A DNA stretch of 53,855 nucleotides from positions 1-53,855 of the forward strand of contig DAHUXW010000100.1 of the NCBI GenBank assembly GCA_027306925.1, written 5' to 3'. The DNA comes from Acidimicrobiaceae bacterium. Its GTDB lineage: Bacteria; Actinomycetota; Acidimicrobiia; Acidimicrobiales; Bog-793. Under the pieces are notes generated by a model that was not told the origin of the DNA, did not search any database, and was given only the letters and a program-made list of their open reading frames with translations. Of this stretch, positions 33,940 through 42,281 are shown one piece after another. Each line of letters begins with the position of its first letter. Position 1 is the stretch's first letter. The position numbers were made by a program, and so were the translations under genes.

Positions 33940-35645
33940 CGCTTCGGCACCTCGAACTCGGCGAGGCGATCGGTGTGGATCGCCCCGGTGACCGCGAGCT
34001 GCGCCGTGAAGCCCACGCCGTGCCCGCTGCTCGACACCCCGGAGTACTGCACGATCTCGAACCTCGCCGATGCCACCATCGCGTCGAACCACTCCTTGAA
34101 CGAGGGATACTGCGGCCCGGAGAACGACAGGCTCACGGTGCCGACGGTGTCGGTGGGTGACGGGAGCGCCGAGGACGGGGCGGCCACGTGACCGGTCGAC
34201 GCGCTCGTCGCCGCCGTCGGCGCGACCGCCGTCGACCCGGAGAACCCGCTCGCGCTCACCGACGCGGGGGTGTACTTCGCGAGCGCCGCGAAAACCGCCG
34301 GCCAGTTCACCTCGTGGCTCACGATCGGCATGCCGATGTGCGAGTCGGCGAAGATCGCGTTGTCCTGCTGCTGGACTCGGTCGTACGCGGGGAGCTGCTT
34401 CTGGAGGTGCGCGATCTCGCCTTCGATGTTGCCGACGCCGTGCTCGGCGTTGCGCACCTGGAGGAAGCGCAGGGCACCTCCGGCCGCGAGCGCGACCACG
34501 GCGACGACCGCCGCGCTCTGGATCGTGCGGGTCGTGCGTGCGCGGCGACGCTCGACGAGGACCTCGGGCGGGAGCAGGTCGAGCGCCTTGCGACCGGCGG
34601 ACTCCGTCATCGCGGCGCCCGCGGCGACCGCGCCGACCGTGTCGGCGTGGATCCGGTCGAAGCTCAGCCGGCCCGTGTCGACGTGCTCGAGCCAGCTCGC
34701 AGTCGTCACGGGGACTCTGACCTGGTACTCGAGGCGCTCGACGAGCCCGGCGAGGCGCGAGCCGCCGCCGGTCACGACGACGCGCGAGACCTCCGGCAGG
34801 CCGGGGAGCGTCGCGAAGTAGTCGATCGAGCTCCGGATCTCGCCGAGCAGCGGCGCCGATCCGTCGCGCGCCGCCGCGACCGCCTCGGCCGGGAGGCGCC
34901 CCGCGTCGGTGGGCGACCAGCCGAGCCGGATCTTGATCTGCTCGGCGTCCGCAGCGGGGATGTCGAGCGCCGCGGAGATCGCTCGCGTGACGGCGTTGCC
35001 GCCGCCGGCGATCGTCCGTACGAAGTGCGGCTCGCCGAGCTCGTGGATCACGATGGTCGTGAGCTCGGCGCCGATGGAGACGATCGCCTCGACACCCGGC
35101 TCCTCGCCCGCGAGCGAGCGAACGAGCGCGGAGGACGCGAGGTCGACGCCCTTCACGACGAGCCCGGACTCCGCGAGCACGCCGACCAGCGGCTCGACGA
35201 GCGCCCGGTGCGCCGCCGCGAGGTGCACGCGGACGAGCTCGGTGCCGTCCGGCGCGGTGACGGTCCCGAGCGTCCGCGCCGACAGCAGCGTCTCCTCCTC
35301 GGGGAAGGGGATGATGTCCAGCGCCTGCAGCCGGACCGCCGCGTCGAGGTCTGCGTCGGGAACGCGCGGCATGACGATCTCGCGGCTGATCGCACGGAGC
35401 CCGGCGACCGCGAGCCAGACTTCGGGCGGTGCGCCGAACCTACTGCGCTCGAGATGTGCGTTCTTCAGGCAGGCGGTGACCGTGCGCTTCACGGCCGACC
35501 GGTCGGCGACCACGCCGTCGGAAACCGCGCCCTTCGGGAGCGCGGCCTCGCCGAAGGCGTGGACCTTCGCGCGCGAGCCGCCGCTCTCGATCTCGACAAT
35601 ACGCACGGAGGTGGCAGCCACCTCGATGCCGATTCGCCGCGTCAC
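33936..35645 (-). CDS. PilM-PilN fusion protein
   Basis: GTG 35645 follows AAGGAGGG. The 569-residue product joins two proteins normally separate. Residues 1-350 are PilM, an actin-like ATPase: GIEVAATSVRIVEI (6-19), ALDIIPFPEEE (108-118), IVSIGAELTTIVIHE (188-202), VVVTGGGSRLAGL (289-301). Residues 355-569 are PilN: RKALDLLPPE (352-361), a version of the INLLP motif by which free PilN docks in PilM, then a membrane helix (375-395), coiled-coil and an alpha/beta domain with LSFSGPQYPSFKEWFDAMV. The fusion would hold PilM and PilN in 1:1 ratio. No separate pilN is present in the operon, so this is the functional copy. Confidence 0.9.
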   Translation of the reverse strand: MTRRIGIEVAATSVRIVEIESGGSRAKVHAFGEAALPKGAVSDGVVADRSAVKRTVTACLKNAHLERSRFGAPPEVWLAVAGLRAISREIVMPRVPDADLDAAVRLQALDIIPFPEEETLLSARTLGTVTAPDGTELVRVHLAAAHRALVEPLVGVLAESGLVVKGVDLASSALVRSLAGEEPGVEAIVSIGAELTTIVIHELGEPHFVRTIAGGGNAVTRAISAALDIPAADAEQIKIRLGWSPTDAGRLPAEAVAAARDGSAPLLGEIRSSIDYFATLPGLPEVSRVVVTGGGSRLAGLVERLEYQVRVPVTTASWLEHVDTGRLSFDRIHADTVGAVAAGAAMTESAGRKALDLLPPEVLVERRRARTTRTIQSAAVVAVVALAAGGALRFLQVRNAEHGVGNIEGEIAHLQKQLPAYDRVQQQDNAIFADSHIGMPIVSHEVNWPAVFAALAKYTPASVSASGFSGSTAVAPTAATSASTGHVAAPSSALPSPTDTVGTVSLSFSGPQYPSFKEWFDAMVASARFEIVQYSGVSSSGHGVGFTAQLAVTGAIHTDRLAEFEVPKR

Positions 35646-35698
35646 GTCGACCGCCCTCCTTGGTGCCCATCGTCAGCCATCACTGGGCCCCTCTCTCC

Positions 35699-36946
35699 TT
35701 ACGACGGCTGGAGGAGCTTTACGTAGTCGAACATCGGCAGGTACAAGCTGACGACGATCGCTCCGATGCAGATGCCCATGAACACGATGAGCGCGGGCTC
35801 GAGGAGCGAGGTCAGGCTGCCCACGGTCGCGTCGATCTCGTTGTCGTAGAACTGCGCCACCTTGTCGAGCATGTCGCTCACCGCACCCGACTCCTCGCCG
35901 GTCTCGACCATCTGCAGCACCATCGGCGGGATGATCGGGTGGTCCGCGAGCGTCGAGGCGAGCGACCGGCCGTCGCGCACCCCCGCGATCGCTCCCCGTG
36001 CCGCGTTGCTCACGATGCGGTTGCTCACGTTGTCCGCAGCCATTTCGAGCGACTCGATGATCCCGACCCCGGACGCGAGCAGCGTCCCGAGCGTCGAGAG
36101 CATCCGCGACAGACCGACCTTCAACATCAGCGGACCGAACACGGGCGCGCGCAGCCGGAGGCGGTCCCACGTGAGCCGCCCGCGCTCGGTCGACACCCAC
36201 CAGCGGAGGGCGAACACTGCTCCGACGACGACCGCGACGACCGCGAGCGCCCAGATGCTCGCGACGATGTTCGACGCGCCGATCACGATTCGAGTCGGCA
36301 ACGGAAGCGTCCCGTGCAGGCTGCCGTACAGGTGCTTGAACGTCGGGACGACGAAGATCATCATCGCCGTGATCACGAGGACGACGACGAAGACGACGAC
36401 GACGGGGTAGGTGAACGCGGACCGCACCTTCGAGCGGAGCTCGACCCGCTTCTCGATCGTGGTGGCGAGCTTCAGCAGAACGACGTCGAGCTGACCTCCG
36501 GCCTCCCCCGCACGGACCATCGACACGTAGAGGCGGTCGAAGATCTTCGGGTGCTTCGCGAGCGCGGCGGAGAACGACGTCCCGTGCTCGACCTCGCTGC
36601 GCACCGCGACGAGCGCGGCGCGAAGCGGCTTCGACTCGACCTGCGCCGAGAGGACGGCGATCGCACGCACGAGCGTGAGGCCCGACGCGACCATGGTCGC
36701 GAGCTGGCGGCTCATGACCGAGATCTCCTTCAGGTTCACGCGGTCGCTCAGGCCGGGGATGCGGATTTCGCGGTGGAGGTTGAGCGCGGAGGTCGCCTTG
36801 ATCTCGATCGGCAGGTAGCCCATCTCGCGCAGCCGCGACGCGACGAGCGACTTGTTGTCCGCGTCGATCCTGCCCTTGACGACCTTCCCCGCGTTGTCGC
36901 GTACCCGGTACTCGTACGTCGTGACCGTCATCGTGGCCTCACTCAA
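35699..36946 (-). CDS. pilC: Type IV pilus platform protein
   Basis: GTG 36946 overlaps the preceding stop; ATG 36931 is an alternative. The 415-residue protein has the two GspF domains: residues 75-195 (ISVMSRQLATMVASGLTLVR, then YVSMVRAGEAGGQLDVVLLK) and 275-400 (SRMLSTLGTLLASGVGIIES, then VETGEESGAVSDMLDKVAQF). Three membrane helices include AFTYPVVVVFVVVLVITAMM and the C-terminal LEPALIVFMGICIGAIVVSL. PilC is the inner-membrane platform rotated by PilB and PilT. The N-terminal 55 residues (YEYRVRDNAGKVVKGRI) are also typical. Confidence 0.95.
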   Translation of the reverse strand: MSEATMTVTTYEYRVRDNAGKVVKGRIDADNKSLVASRLREMGYLPIEIKATSALNLHREIRIPGLSDRVNLKEISVMSRQLATMVASGLTLVRAIAVLSAQVESKPLRAALVAVRSEVEHGTSFSAALAKHPKIFDRLYVSMVRAGEAGGQLDVVLLKLATTIEKRVELRSKVRSAFTYPVVVVFVVVLVITAMMIFVVPTFKHLYGSLHGTLPLPTRIVIGASNIVASIWALAVVAVVVGAVFALRWWVSTERGRLTWDRLRLRAPVFGPLMLKVGLSRMLSTLGTLLASGVGIIESLEMAADNVSNRIVSNAARGAIAGVRDGRSLASTLADHPIIPPMVLQMVETGEESGAVSDMLDKVAQFYDNEIDATVGSLTSLLEPALIVFMGICIGAIVVSLYLPMFDYVKLLQPS

Positions 36947-38724
36947 CCCTTCAGGTAGTCGAGCAGCTGCTTCGGGTCGTGCGCGCGGTCGAAGGCGACG
37001 GTCTCGCTGATCTTGCGGTCACGGACGGCCTCCGCCAACGCCTGGTCCATCGTCTGCATTCCGCTCGAGCCGCCGGTCTGCATCAGGGAGTAGATCTGGT
37101 GGGTCTTCGACGAGCGAATGAGGTTGCGGATCGCGGGCGTGCAGACCATCACCTCGGCGACGGGCACGCGACCGACCCCGCCCTCGGCGATGACGAGCTG
37201 CTGGGTGACGACCGCCTCGAGCGCGCCGGCGAGCTGGACGCGCACCTGGTCCTGCTGGTTGGTCGGGAAGACGTCGACGATCCGGTCGATCGTCTGCGGC
37301 GCGTCCTGCGTGTGCAGGGTCGCGAACACGAGGTGGCCGGTCTCGGCCGCCGTGAGCGCGGTCGAGATCGTCTCGAGATCCCTCATCTCGCCGACGAGGA
37401 TGACGTCGGGGTCCTGGCGGAGCACGTGCCGCAGGCACTCGGCGAACGACGACGTGTCCTGCCCGACCTCGCGCTGGTTCACGATCGAGCGCTTGTGCTC
37501 GTGGTGGAACTCGATCGGGTCCTCGACGGTCATGATGTGGAGCGGCTTCGTCGCGTTGATGCGGTCGACGACCGCGGCGAGCGTCGTGGACTTGCCCGAG
37601 CCCGTCGGACCGGTGAGGAGCACGAGACCGCGCCGGAGGTCGGCGAACGACGAGATCGCCCGCGGCAGGTCGAGCGACTCGAGCGTCGGCACGCCGGGCG
37701 GGATGGTGCGGAAGACCGCGCCGACCGAACCGCGCTGCTGGAACACCGACAGACGGAACCGGCCCACGTCGGGGATCTCGTAGGAGGTGTCGAGCTCCTT
37801 CGAGGCCTCGTAGCGCTCCCGCACCGACTGGGGCAGGATCTGGAAGATCATGTCCCGCAGCACGAGCGGCTCGATGGGCTCGAGATCCTCGATCGGCCGG
37901 ATCGAGCCGTCGATTCGCACGGCCGGCGCGAATCGCGCCGCGAGGTGCAGGTCGGATGCGCCGTGCTCGACGGCGAAGACGAGCAGGTCGTTCACGTCGC
38001 TCGCGAACGGCCGCCCGAACGGGCCCGGGCGGCGGTCCGACGGCGCGGGACCGGACGGATCCGAGCGATCGGGCACGGGAGCCGGCCCGAGGTCGAGGAC
38101 GACCCGCGTCGAGGGCGAGTCCTTTTCGGCACCGCGGCCGTTCGCCGCCGAACCGGCCTCGAGCGGCCCGCCGTAGGGCGCCGAGGCTGCGGACGGCTGC
38201 ACCTCACGAGGTGCAGCACGCGTCAGTAGCTTCACCGAATCCTCCTCGTCGCCCATGCGCGTGCCCGTCGGGGATCCACCGTGCGCAATGAGCCTGTCGA
38301 TCACGACCGGGTCCGCGAGAACGCACCCGGCGATCCCGCAGTCGAGCGCCGAGGCGATCGACTGCAGGTGGTCCGCGGCAAGCGGCTCGGAGCACGCGAG
38401 CACGAGATAGCCGTCCTCGAGCCGCTGTCCGATCGCCCGGTGGTAGCGCGCGACCGCGAGCGGGACCGCGGCCGCGGCTGCGAGCGTCGGAGGGTCGCTT
38501 TCGAGGTCCACGGCGCGAAGACCGGAGATCGCCGACAGGCACTCGAGCGCCTCGGCGCTGTCGACGATCCCGTCGTGCGCGAGCAGGATCGCGACGGGTG
38601 TGCCGCTCGCGGCGCTGCGCGCGAGCGCGGCGCGCGCCGCGTCGGCGTCGAGCCGGCCGCTCGAGACGAGGGCCTCGGCGAGGCGCCGGGACCATTCCGA
38701 GACCGGAGTCGTTGCAATGCTCAT
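36943..38724 (-). CDS. pilT: PilT-type retraction ATPase with N-terminal MshEN-like domain
   Basis: ATG 38724 follows AAGGTGG. The 593-residue product is much longer than PilT (about 350-370). Residues 14-146 resemble an MshEN/GspE N-terminal domain: LAEALVSSGRLDADAARAAL, then GTPVAILLAHDGIVDSAEAL and DGYLVLACSEPL. A Pro/Ser-rich linker follows (about 160-240), then PilT: ASDLHLAARFAPAVRIDG (256-273), Walker A GPTGSGKST (372-380), HIMTVEDPIEF, DPDVILVGEMRD (Walker B), and AIRNLIRSSKTHQIYSLMQT, the PilT-specific signature. MshEN domains bind c-di-GMP in PilB/MshE-type ATPases; their presence on a retraction motor is unusual and suggests direct signalling input. It lies between pilB and pilC. 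Confidence 0.88.
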   Translation of the reverse strand: MSIATTPVSEWSRRLAEALVSSGRLDADAARAALARSAASGTPVAILLAHDGIVDSAEALECLSAISGLRAVDLESDPPTLAAAAAVPLAVARYHRAIGQRLEDGYLVLACSEPLAADHLQSIASALDCGIAGCVLADPVVIDRLIAHGGSPTGTRMGDEEDSVKLLTRAAPREVQPSAASAPYGGPLEAGSAANGRGAEKDSPSTRVVLDLGPAPVPDRSDPSGPAPSDRRPGPFGRPFASDVNDLLVFAVEHGASDLHLAARFAPAVRIDGSIRPIEDLEPIEPLVLRDMIFQILPQSVRERYEASKELDTSYEIPDVGRFRLSVFQQRGSVGAVFRTIPPGVPTLESLDLPRAISSFADLRRGLVLLTGPTGSGKSTTLAAVVDRINATKPLHIMTVEDPIEFHHEHKRSIVNQREVGQDTSSFAECLRHVLRQDPDVILVGEMRDLETISTALTAAETGHLVFATLHTQDAPQTIDRIVDVFPTNQQDQVRVQLAGALEAVVTQQLVIAEGGVGRVPVAEVMVCTPAIRNLIRSSKTHQIYSLMQTGGSSGMQTMDQALAEAVRDRKISETVAFDRAHDPKQLLDYLKG

Positions 38725-38767
38725 GCGACCACCTTGTCCGCTACTCCCACGTACGTCGCGGTCCGGG

Positions 38768-41215
38768 TCATACGATCACCCTCAGGATCTCCTCGAGGCT
38801 CGTGAGCCCCATCGCGGCCTTGCGAAGGCCGTCGCGGTGAAGCGTCGTCATCCCTTCGAATATCGCGAGGCGCTTGATGTCCTCGGTCGACGCGCGCGCG
38901 AGGATCGCCCGCTCGACCTCCTCGGTGACAGGCATGACCTCCTGGACCGCGAGCCGGCCCCGATAGCCGGTTCCGCTGCACGCCTGGCAACCGACCGCTC
39001 GGCGGAACTGGAGCTCGCCTGACTCGGGCGCGTCGGCCTCGACCCAGCGCGACGCGATGAGCTCCTGCTGGGTCGGCTCGTACGGCTCGGCGCAGACGTC
39101 GCACAGCAGCCGCGCGAGCCGCTGCGCGAGCACGCAGTCGAGCGCCGAGCAGACGAGGAAGGGCTCGACGCCCATCTCGATGAGCCGCAGCGGCGTGCTC
39201 GCTGCGTCGTTCGTGTGAAGGCACGTGAGCACGAGGTGGCCGGTGAGCGCGGCCTCGATCGCGATCGTCGCGGTCTCACGGTCGCGGATCTCGCCGACGA
39301 GCACGATGTCGGGGTCGGAACGCAGGATCGACCGGAGCGCGCTCGCGAAGCTGAGGCCGGCGCGCGGGTTGACCTGCACCTGGTTCACGCCTCGCAGCTG
39401 GTACTCGACGGGGTCCTCGACCGTGATCAGGTTCCGCTCGGGCAAGTTGAGCTTGTTCAGCGTCGCGTACAGCGTCGTCGACTTCCCCGACCCCGTCGGA
39501 CCGGTCACGAGGATCGTCCCGGACGGCTTCTTGTACGACTCCTCGTAGCGGGAGAGGACCTCGGGCAGGAAGCCGAGGCGCGCGAGGTCGAGCGGCGCGG
39601 TCGACTTGTCGAGCACCCGGAGGACGACCTTCTCGCCGTGCACGGTCGGGAGCGTCGCGACGCGCAGGTCGATCTCGCGCGCGCTCGCGGTGAGCGACAG
39701 GCGTCCGTCCTGGGGGACCCGGTGCTCGGCGATGTCGAGGTCGGCCATGATCTTGAGACGGGAGATCACGCCGCCCTGGATGGACTTCGGGGCGCTCGTC
39801 ACGTGGTGGAGCACGCCGTCGATCCGGAAGCGCACCTGCAGGTCGTCCGAGCTCGGCTCGACGTGGACGTCCGAGGCCCGCTCGTTGAGCGCCTGGCGCA
39901 GGATGAGGTTCACGAACTTCACGATCGGCGCGTCCTCGACGACCGCGTGGAGGTCGTTGAGCTCGCCGAACTGCGTCGCCTCGGAGGCGGCCGCCGAGAG
40001 TGCGGCGTTGCGCGCCGCGACGTTCGCCTCCTCGTTGTGCCGGTAGGTCCGCGACAGGTAGTCCTCGACCTGCTGCGCCGTGCAGATGACCGTGACAACC
40101 TCTCGGCCGAGCAGCGTCCGGACGTCGTCGAGCGCGAACACGTCGGACGGGTTGACCATCGCGATGATCGGACGGTCGCCGCGGAAGCCGATCGCGATGA
40201 TCCGATACCGGCGCGCGAGCGACTCGGGGAGCAGCTGCGCGGCGACCGGGTCGATCGCCCAGTTGTTCAGGTCGACGAACTCGATGCCCTCGACGAGCGC
40301 GACCGCTCGTTGCAGGTCGGCCTCGCTCACGATGCCGAGCTCCGCGATGATCTCGCGCAGCGAACGGCCCGACGACTGCTGATGGCGCAGCGCGACCTCG
40401 AGGTCCGCCGCGCTGACCGCACCGGCATCGAGAAGGACCTGTTCGAGCGCTGGCTTCGGCCCGCTGAGGTCCACGGGCGCGACGAGGTCGTCCGGCTCGT
40501 CGAACAGCGCGCCGGGCGCGAGGGCGCTCGCGTCCGCCCCGCCGGGCTCGACCGTCGCGACGACGTCGAGGTCGCCACCGTCGGCCAAGGCGCCGGTCGT
40601 CGCCGCCTCGACCTCGGGGGCGTCCTGCACCGTGCCCTCGGTGGGCTCGTCCGAGATCACCTCGCCGCCGGCTTCGCCGGGCGCGGCCTCGCCGACGCCG
40701 GGGACAGCCGCGCTCCCCGCCGTCCAGTCGTCGAGGCCGTCCGCGCCCGTCGGCACGAGCTCGGCGGGTCCCGCTGCCGCAGCGGGACGCCTCGCACCGG
40801 TCGTGGTCGGTGACGCCGTGCCGCGCTTCGGGCTGTTCGCGTAGACGCGATCGATCCAGCGGTCGATCTGGATGCCGCTCGCGACCACGATGTGCACGTC
40901 CCGCCCAGCGGCGAGGTAGATGTCGTCGAGCAGGAACAGGTCCTCGGGGGTCGCGACCGCGACGACGGGCAGCCCGTAGCGCCAGCCGACGGCGACCGCG
41001 CGGTCGCGGCGCGACCGGTCCTCCGGGAGCACGTCCGCCGACGTCGGGTCGAGCTCGAACATCTCGAGGTCGACGAAGTCGAAGCCGGCCTGGATCGCGG
41101 CCTGCCGCGCGCGGGCGATGTCCTCGGCGAGGAGCGTCGCGTCGGCGTCGTCGGAGGCGAAGGTCACTGCCGGGAACTCCGCCTCGACGACGTCCTCGTC
41201 CGCCATGGACACCAT
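38768..41215 (-). CDS. pilB: Type IV pilus extension ATPase
   Basis: ATG 41215 has GGAG upstream; an ATG at 41206 also fits. The 815-residue PilB is longer than usual (about 560-570) because it has two MshEN-like regions: residues 20-125 (degenerate, lacking the first helix motif) and 255-392 (LEQVLLDAGAVSAADLEVAL, then LREIIAELGIVSEADLQRAV), separated by an acidic linker (130-250). The ATPase has Walker A GPTGSGKST (572-580), NLITVEDPVEYQLRGVNQVQ, the Walker B and His boxes (DPDIVLVGEIRDRETA, HTNDAAST) and the tetra-Cys zinc site CDVC...CQAC. It powers pilus assembly. It is the first gene of the minus-strand operon. Confidence 0.95.
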   Translation of the reverse strand: MVSMADEDVVEAEFPAVTFASDDADATLLAEDIARARQAAIQAGFDFVDLEMFELDPTSADVLPEDRSRRDRAVAVGWRYGLPVVAVATPEDLFLLDDIYLAAGRDVHIVVASGIQIDRWIDRVYANSPKRGTASPTTTGARRPAAAAGPAELVPTGADGLDDWTAGSAAVPGVGEAAPGEAGGEVISDEPTEGTVQDAPEVEAATTGALADGGDLDVVATVEPGGADASALAPGALFDEPDDLVAPVDLSGPKPALEQVLLDAGAVSAADLEVALRHQQSSGRSLREIIAELGIVSEADLQRAVALVEGIEFVDLNNWAIDPVAAQLLPESLARRYRIIAIGFRGDRPIIAMVNPSDVFALDDVRTLLGREVVTVICTAQQVEDYLSRTYRHNEEANVAARNAALSAAASEATQFGELNDLHAVVEDAPIVKFVNLILRQALNERASDVHVEPSSDDLQVRFRIDGVLHHVTSAPKSIQGGVISRLKIMADLDIAEHRVPQDGRLSLTASAREIDLRVATLPTVHGEKVVLRVLDKSTAPLDLARLGFLPEVLSRYEESYKKPSGTILVTGPTGSGKSTTLYATLNKLNLPERNLITVEDPVEYQLRGVNQVQVNPRAGLSFASALRSILRSDPDIVLVGEIRDRETATIAIEAALTGHLVLTCLHTNDAASTPLRLIEMGVEPFLVCSALDCVLAQRLARLLCDVCAEPYEPTQQELIASRWVEADAPESGELQFRRAVGCQACSGTGYRGRLAVQEVMPVTEEVERAILARASTEDIKRLAIFEGMTTLHRDGLRKAAMGLTSLEEILRVIV

Positions 41216-41454
41216 CAACGCTCCGCCACGCGGCACGGCCCGTCCACGGGCGACGCGATCGACCGGCGGGCGCGTGTCGAGACGAGGGCCGCGGTACCAC
41301 GGGTCGGCACCGGCGCCGCGTAGTAGCGTCGCCGCGGCACGCTCGGCGTCTGCTCGACAACAAGGGACACTGTGCGCCTCCTGGAGATGTTGACGGCAGT
41401 TCCGGGCTGCGGATTGAACGCGAACTCGCCTCCGCCGGACCGGACGGCACCCCG
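41216..41454. promoter_or_regulatory. Divergent intergenic region between pilB and the prepilin peptidase gene
   Basis: This 239-bp gap must hold the promoters of the main pilus operon (minus) and the peptidase gene (plus). An AT-richer stretch with TTGACG at about 41392 and a weak GATTGA 16 bp downstream could be the plus-strand promoter. I see no confident minus-strand promoter and no riboswitch. Confidence 0.35.
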
Positions 41455-42219
41455 GTGATCGCGGGCGCCGTCGCGGCGCTGTTCGGCCTGGTCGTAGGAT
41501 CGTTCCTCACGGTCGTCACCGCCCGCGTGCCCGAGGGCGAGTCGGTCGTCGCTCCCGGCTCACGCTGCCCGACCTGCGGCGCGCCGATCCGGCCGCTCGA
41601 CAACGTGCCGCTCGTCTCCTACGCGCTCCGGCGAGGTCGCTGCCGTGCGTGCGGCACGCACATCTCGCTGCGCTACCCCGCGACGGAGCTCGCGACGGCG
41701 GCGCTGTTCACGGCCGTCACCGCGCGCGTGCCGACGCTGTGGGCCGCCCCTGCGTACTGCGTGCTCGTCGCCGGGCTCGTCGCGCTCTCGGTCGTCGACC
41801 TCGAGCGCTTCCGCCTCCCGACGCCGATCATCGTCGCGACCGGCGTCGTCGGCCTGCCGCTGCTCGTGCTCCCGGCGGTCGCGAACCACGACCTCTCGTC
41901 GCTCGTGCGAGTGCCGGTCGCCGGTGCGGCCGGCTTCGCCCTGCTCGGGGTCGTGTTCGTCGCGGCGCCTCGGGGCATGGGCTTCGGCGACGTCCGTCTC
42001 GCCGGCCTCTGCGGCGCGTTCCTCGGATGGCTCGGGTATCGCGTCGTCGCGGTCGGGCTCGTCTTCGGCTTCGTGTCCGCCGGCGCCGTCGCGGTCGTGC
42101 TGCTCGCGCTCGGGCGCGCCGGACGAAAGACGCGCCTACCGTTCGGACCGTTCCTCGCGCTCGGCACCGTCGTAGCGGTCCTCTTCGGACCCGACCTCGC
42201 GCGCGCCTGGCTCGGCTGA
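41455..42219 (+). CDS. pilD: Prepilin peptidase/N-methyltransferase
   Basis: From GTG 41455 the product has 254 residues. The N-terminal domain contains two CxxC pairs (CPTCG at 38-42 and CRACG at 63-67) that bind zinc, and NVPLVSYALRRGRC. The type IV peptidase domain supplies both catalytic Asp residues: LSVVDLERFRLP (Asp115) and GMGFGDVRLAG (Asp179, the GxGD motif). About eight membrane helices. It removes the leader of the prepilins in this cluster and methylates the new Phe. The ribosome site is weak and the frame is open upstream, so the start is moderately certain. It is convergent with the second pilT. Confidence 0.9.
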   Translation: MIAGAVAALFGLVVGSFLTVVTARVPEGESVVAPGSRCPTCGAPIRPLDNVPLVSYALRRGRCRACGTHISLRYPATELATAALFTAVTARVPTLWAAPAYCVLVAGLVALSVVDLERFRLPTPIIVATGVVGLPLLVLPAVANHDLSSLVRVPVAGAAGFALLGVVFVAAPRGMGFGDVRLAGLCGAFLGWLGYRVVAVGLVFGFVSAGAVAVVLLALGRAGRKTRLPFGPFLALGTVVAVLFGPDLARAWLG

Positions 42220-42225
42220 GCCGGG
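42207..42225 (+). terminator. Hairpin over the prepilin peptidase stop codon
   Basis: GGCTC-GGCT-GAGCC (42209-42222) forms a 5-bp stem with flanking C/G pairs. A similar one, CTCGG-TCAG-CCGAG (42277-42290), covers the stop of the convergent pilT gene. Together they may separate the two transcripts. Confidence 0.35.
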
Positions 42226-42281
42226 CTGCTCGCGGCGCGGGGCCGCCACCGGGCGCCGGGCGCCGGGCGGGTCCTTCTCGG

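Noticed and set aside
33766-34191. Plus-strand open frames over pilO and pilM-pilN
   Set aside because: Antisense to well-supported pilus genes with strong ribosome sites and domain matches.
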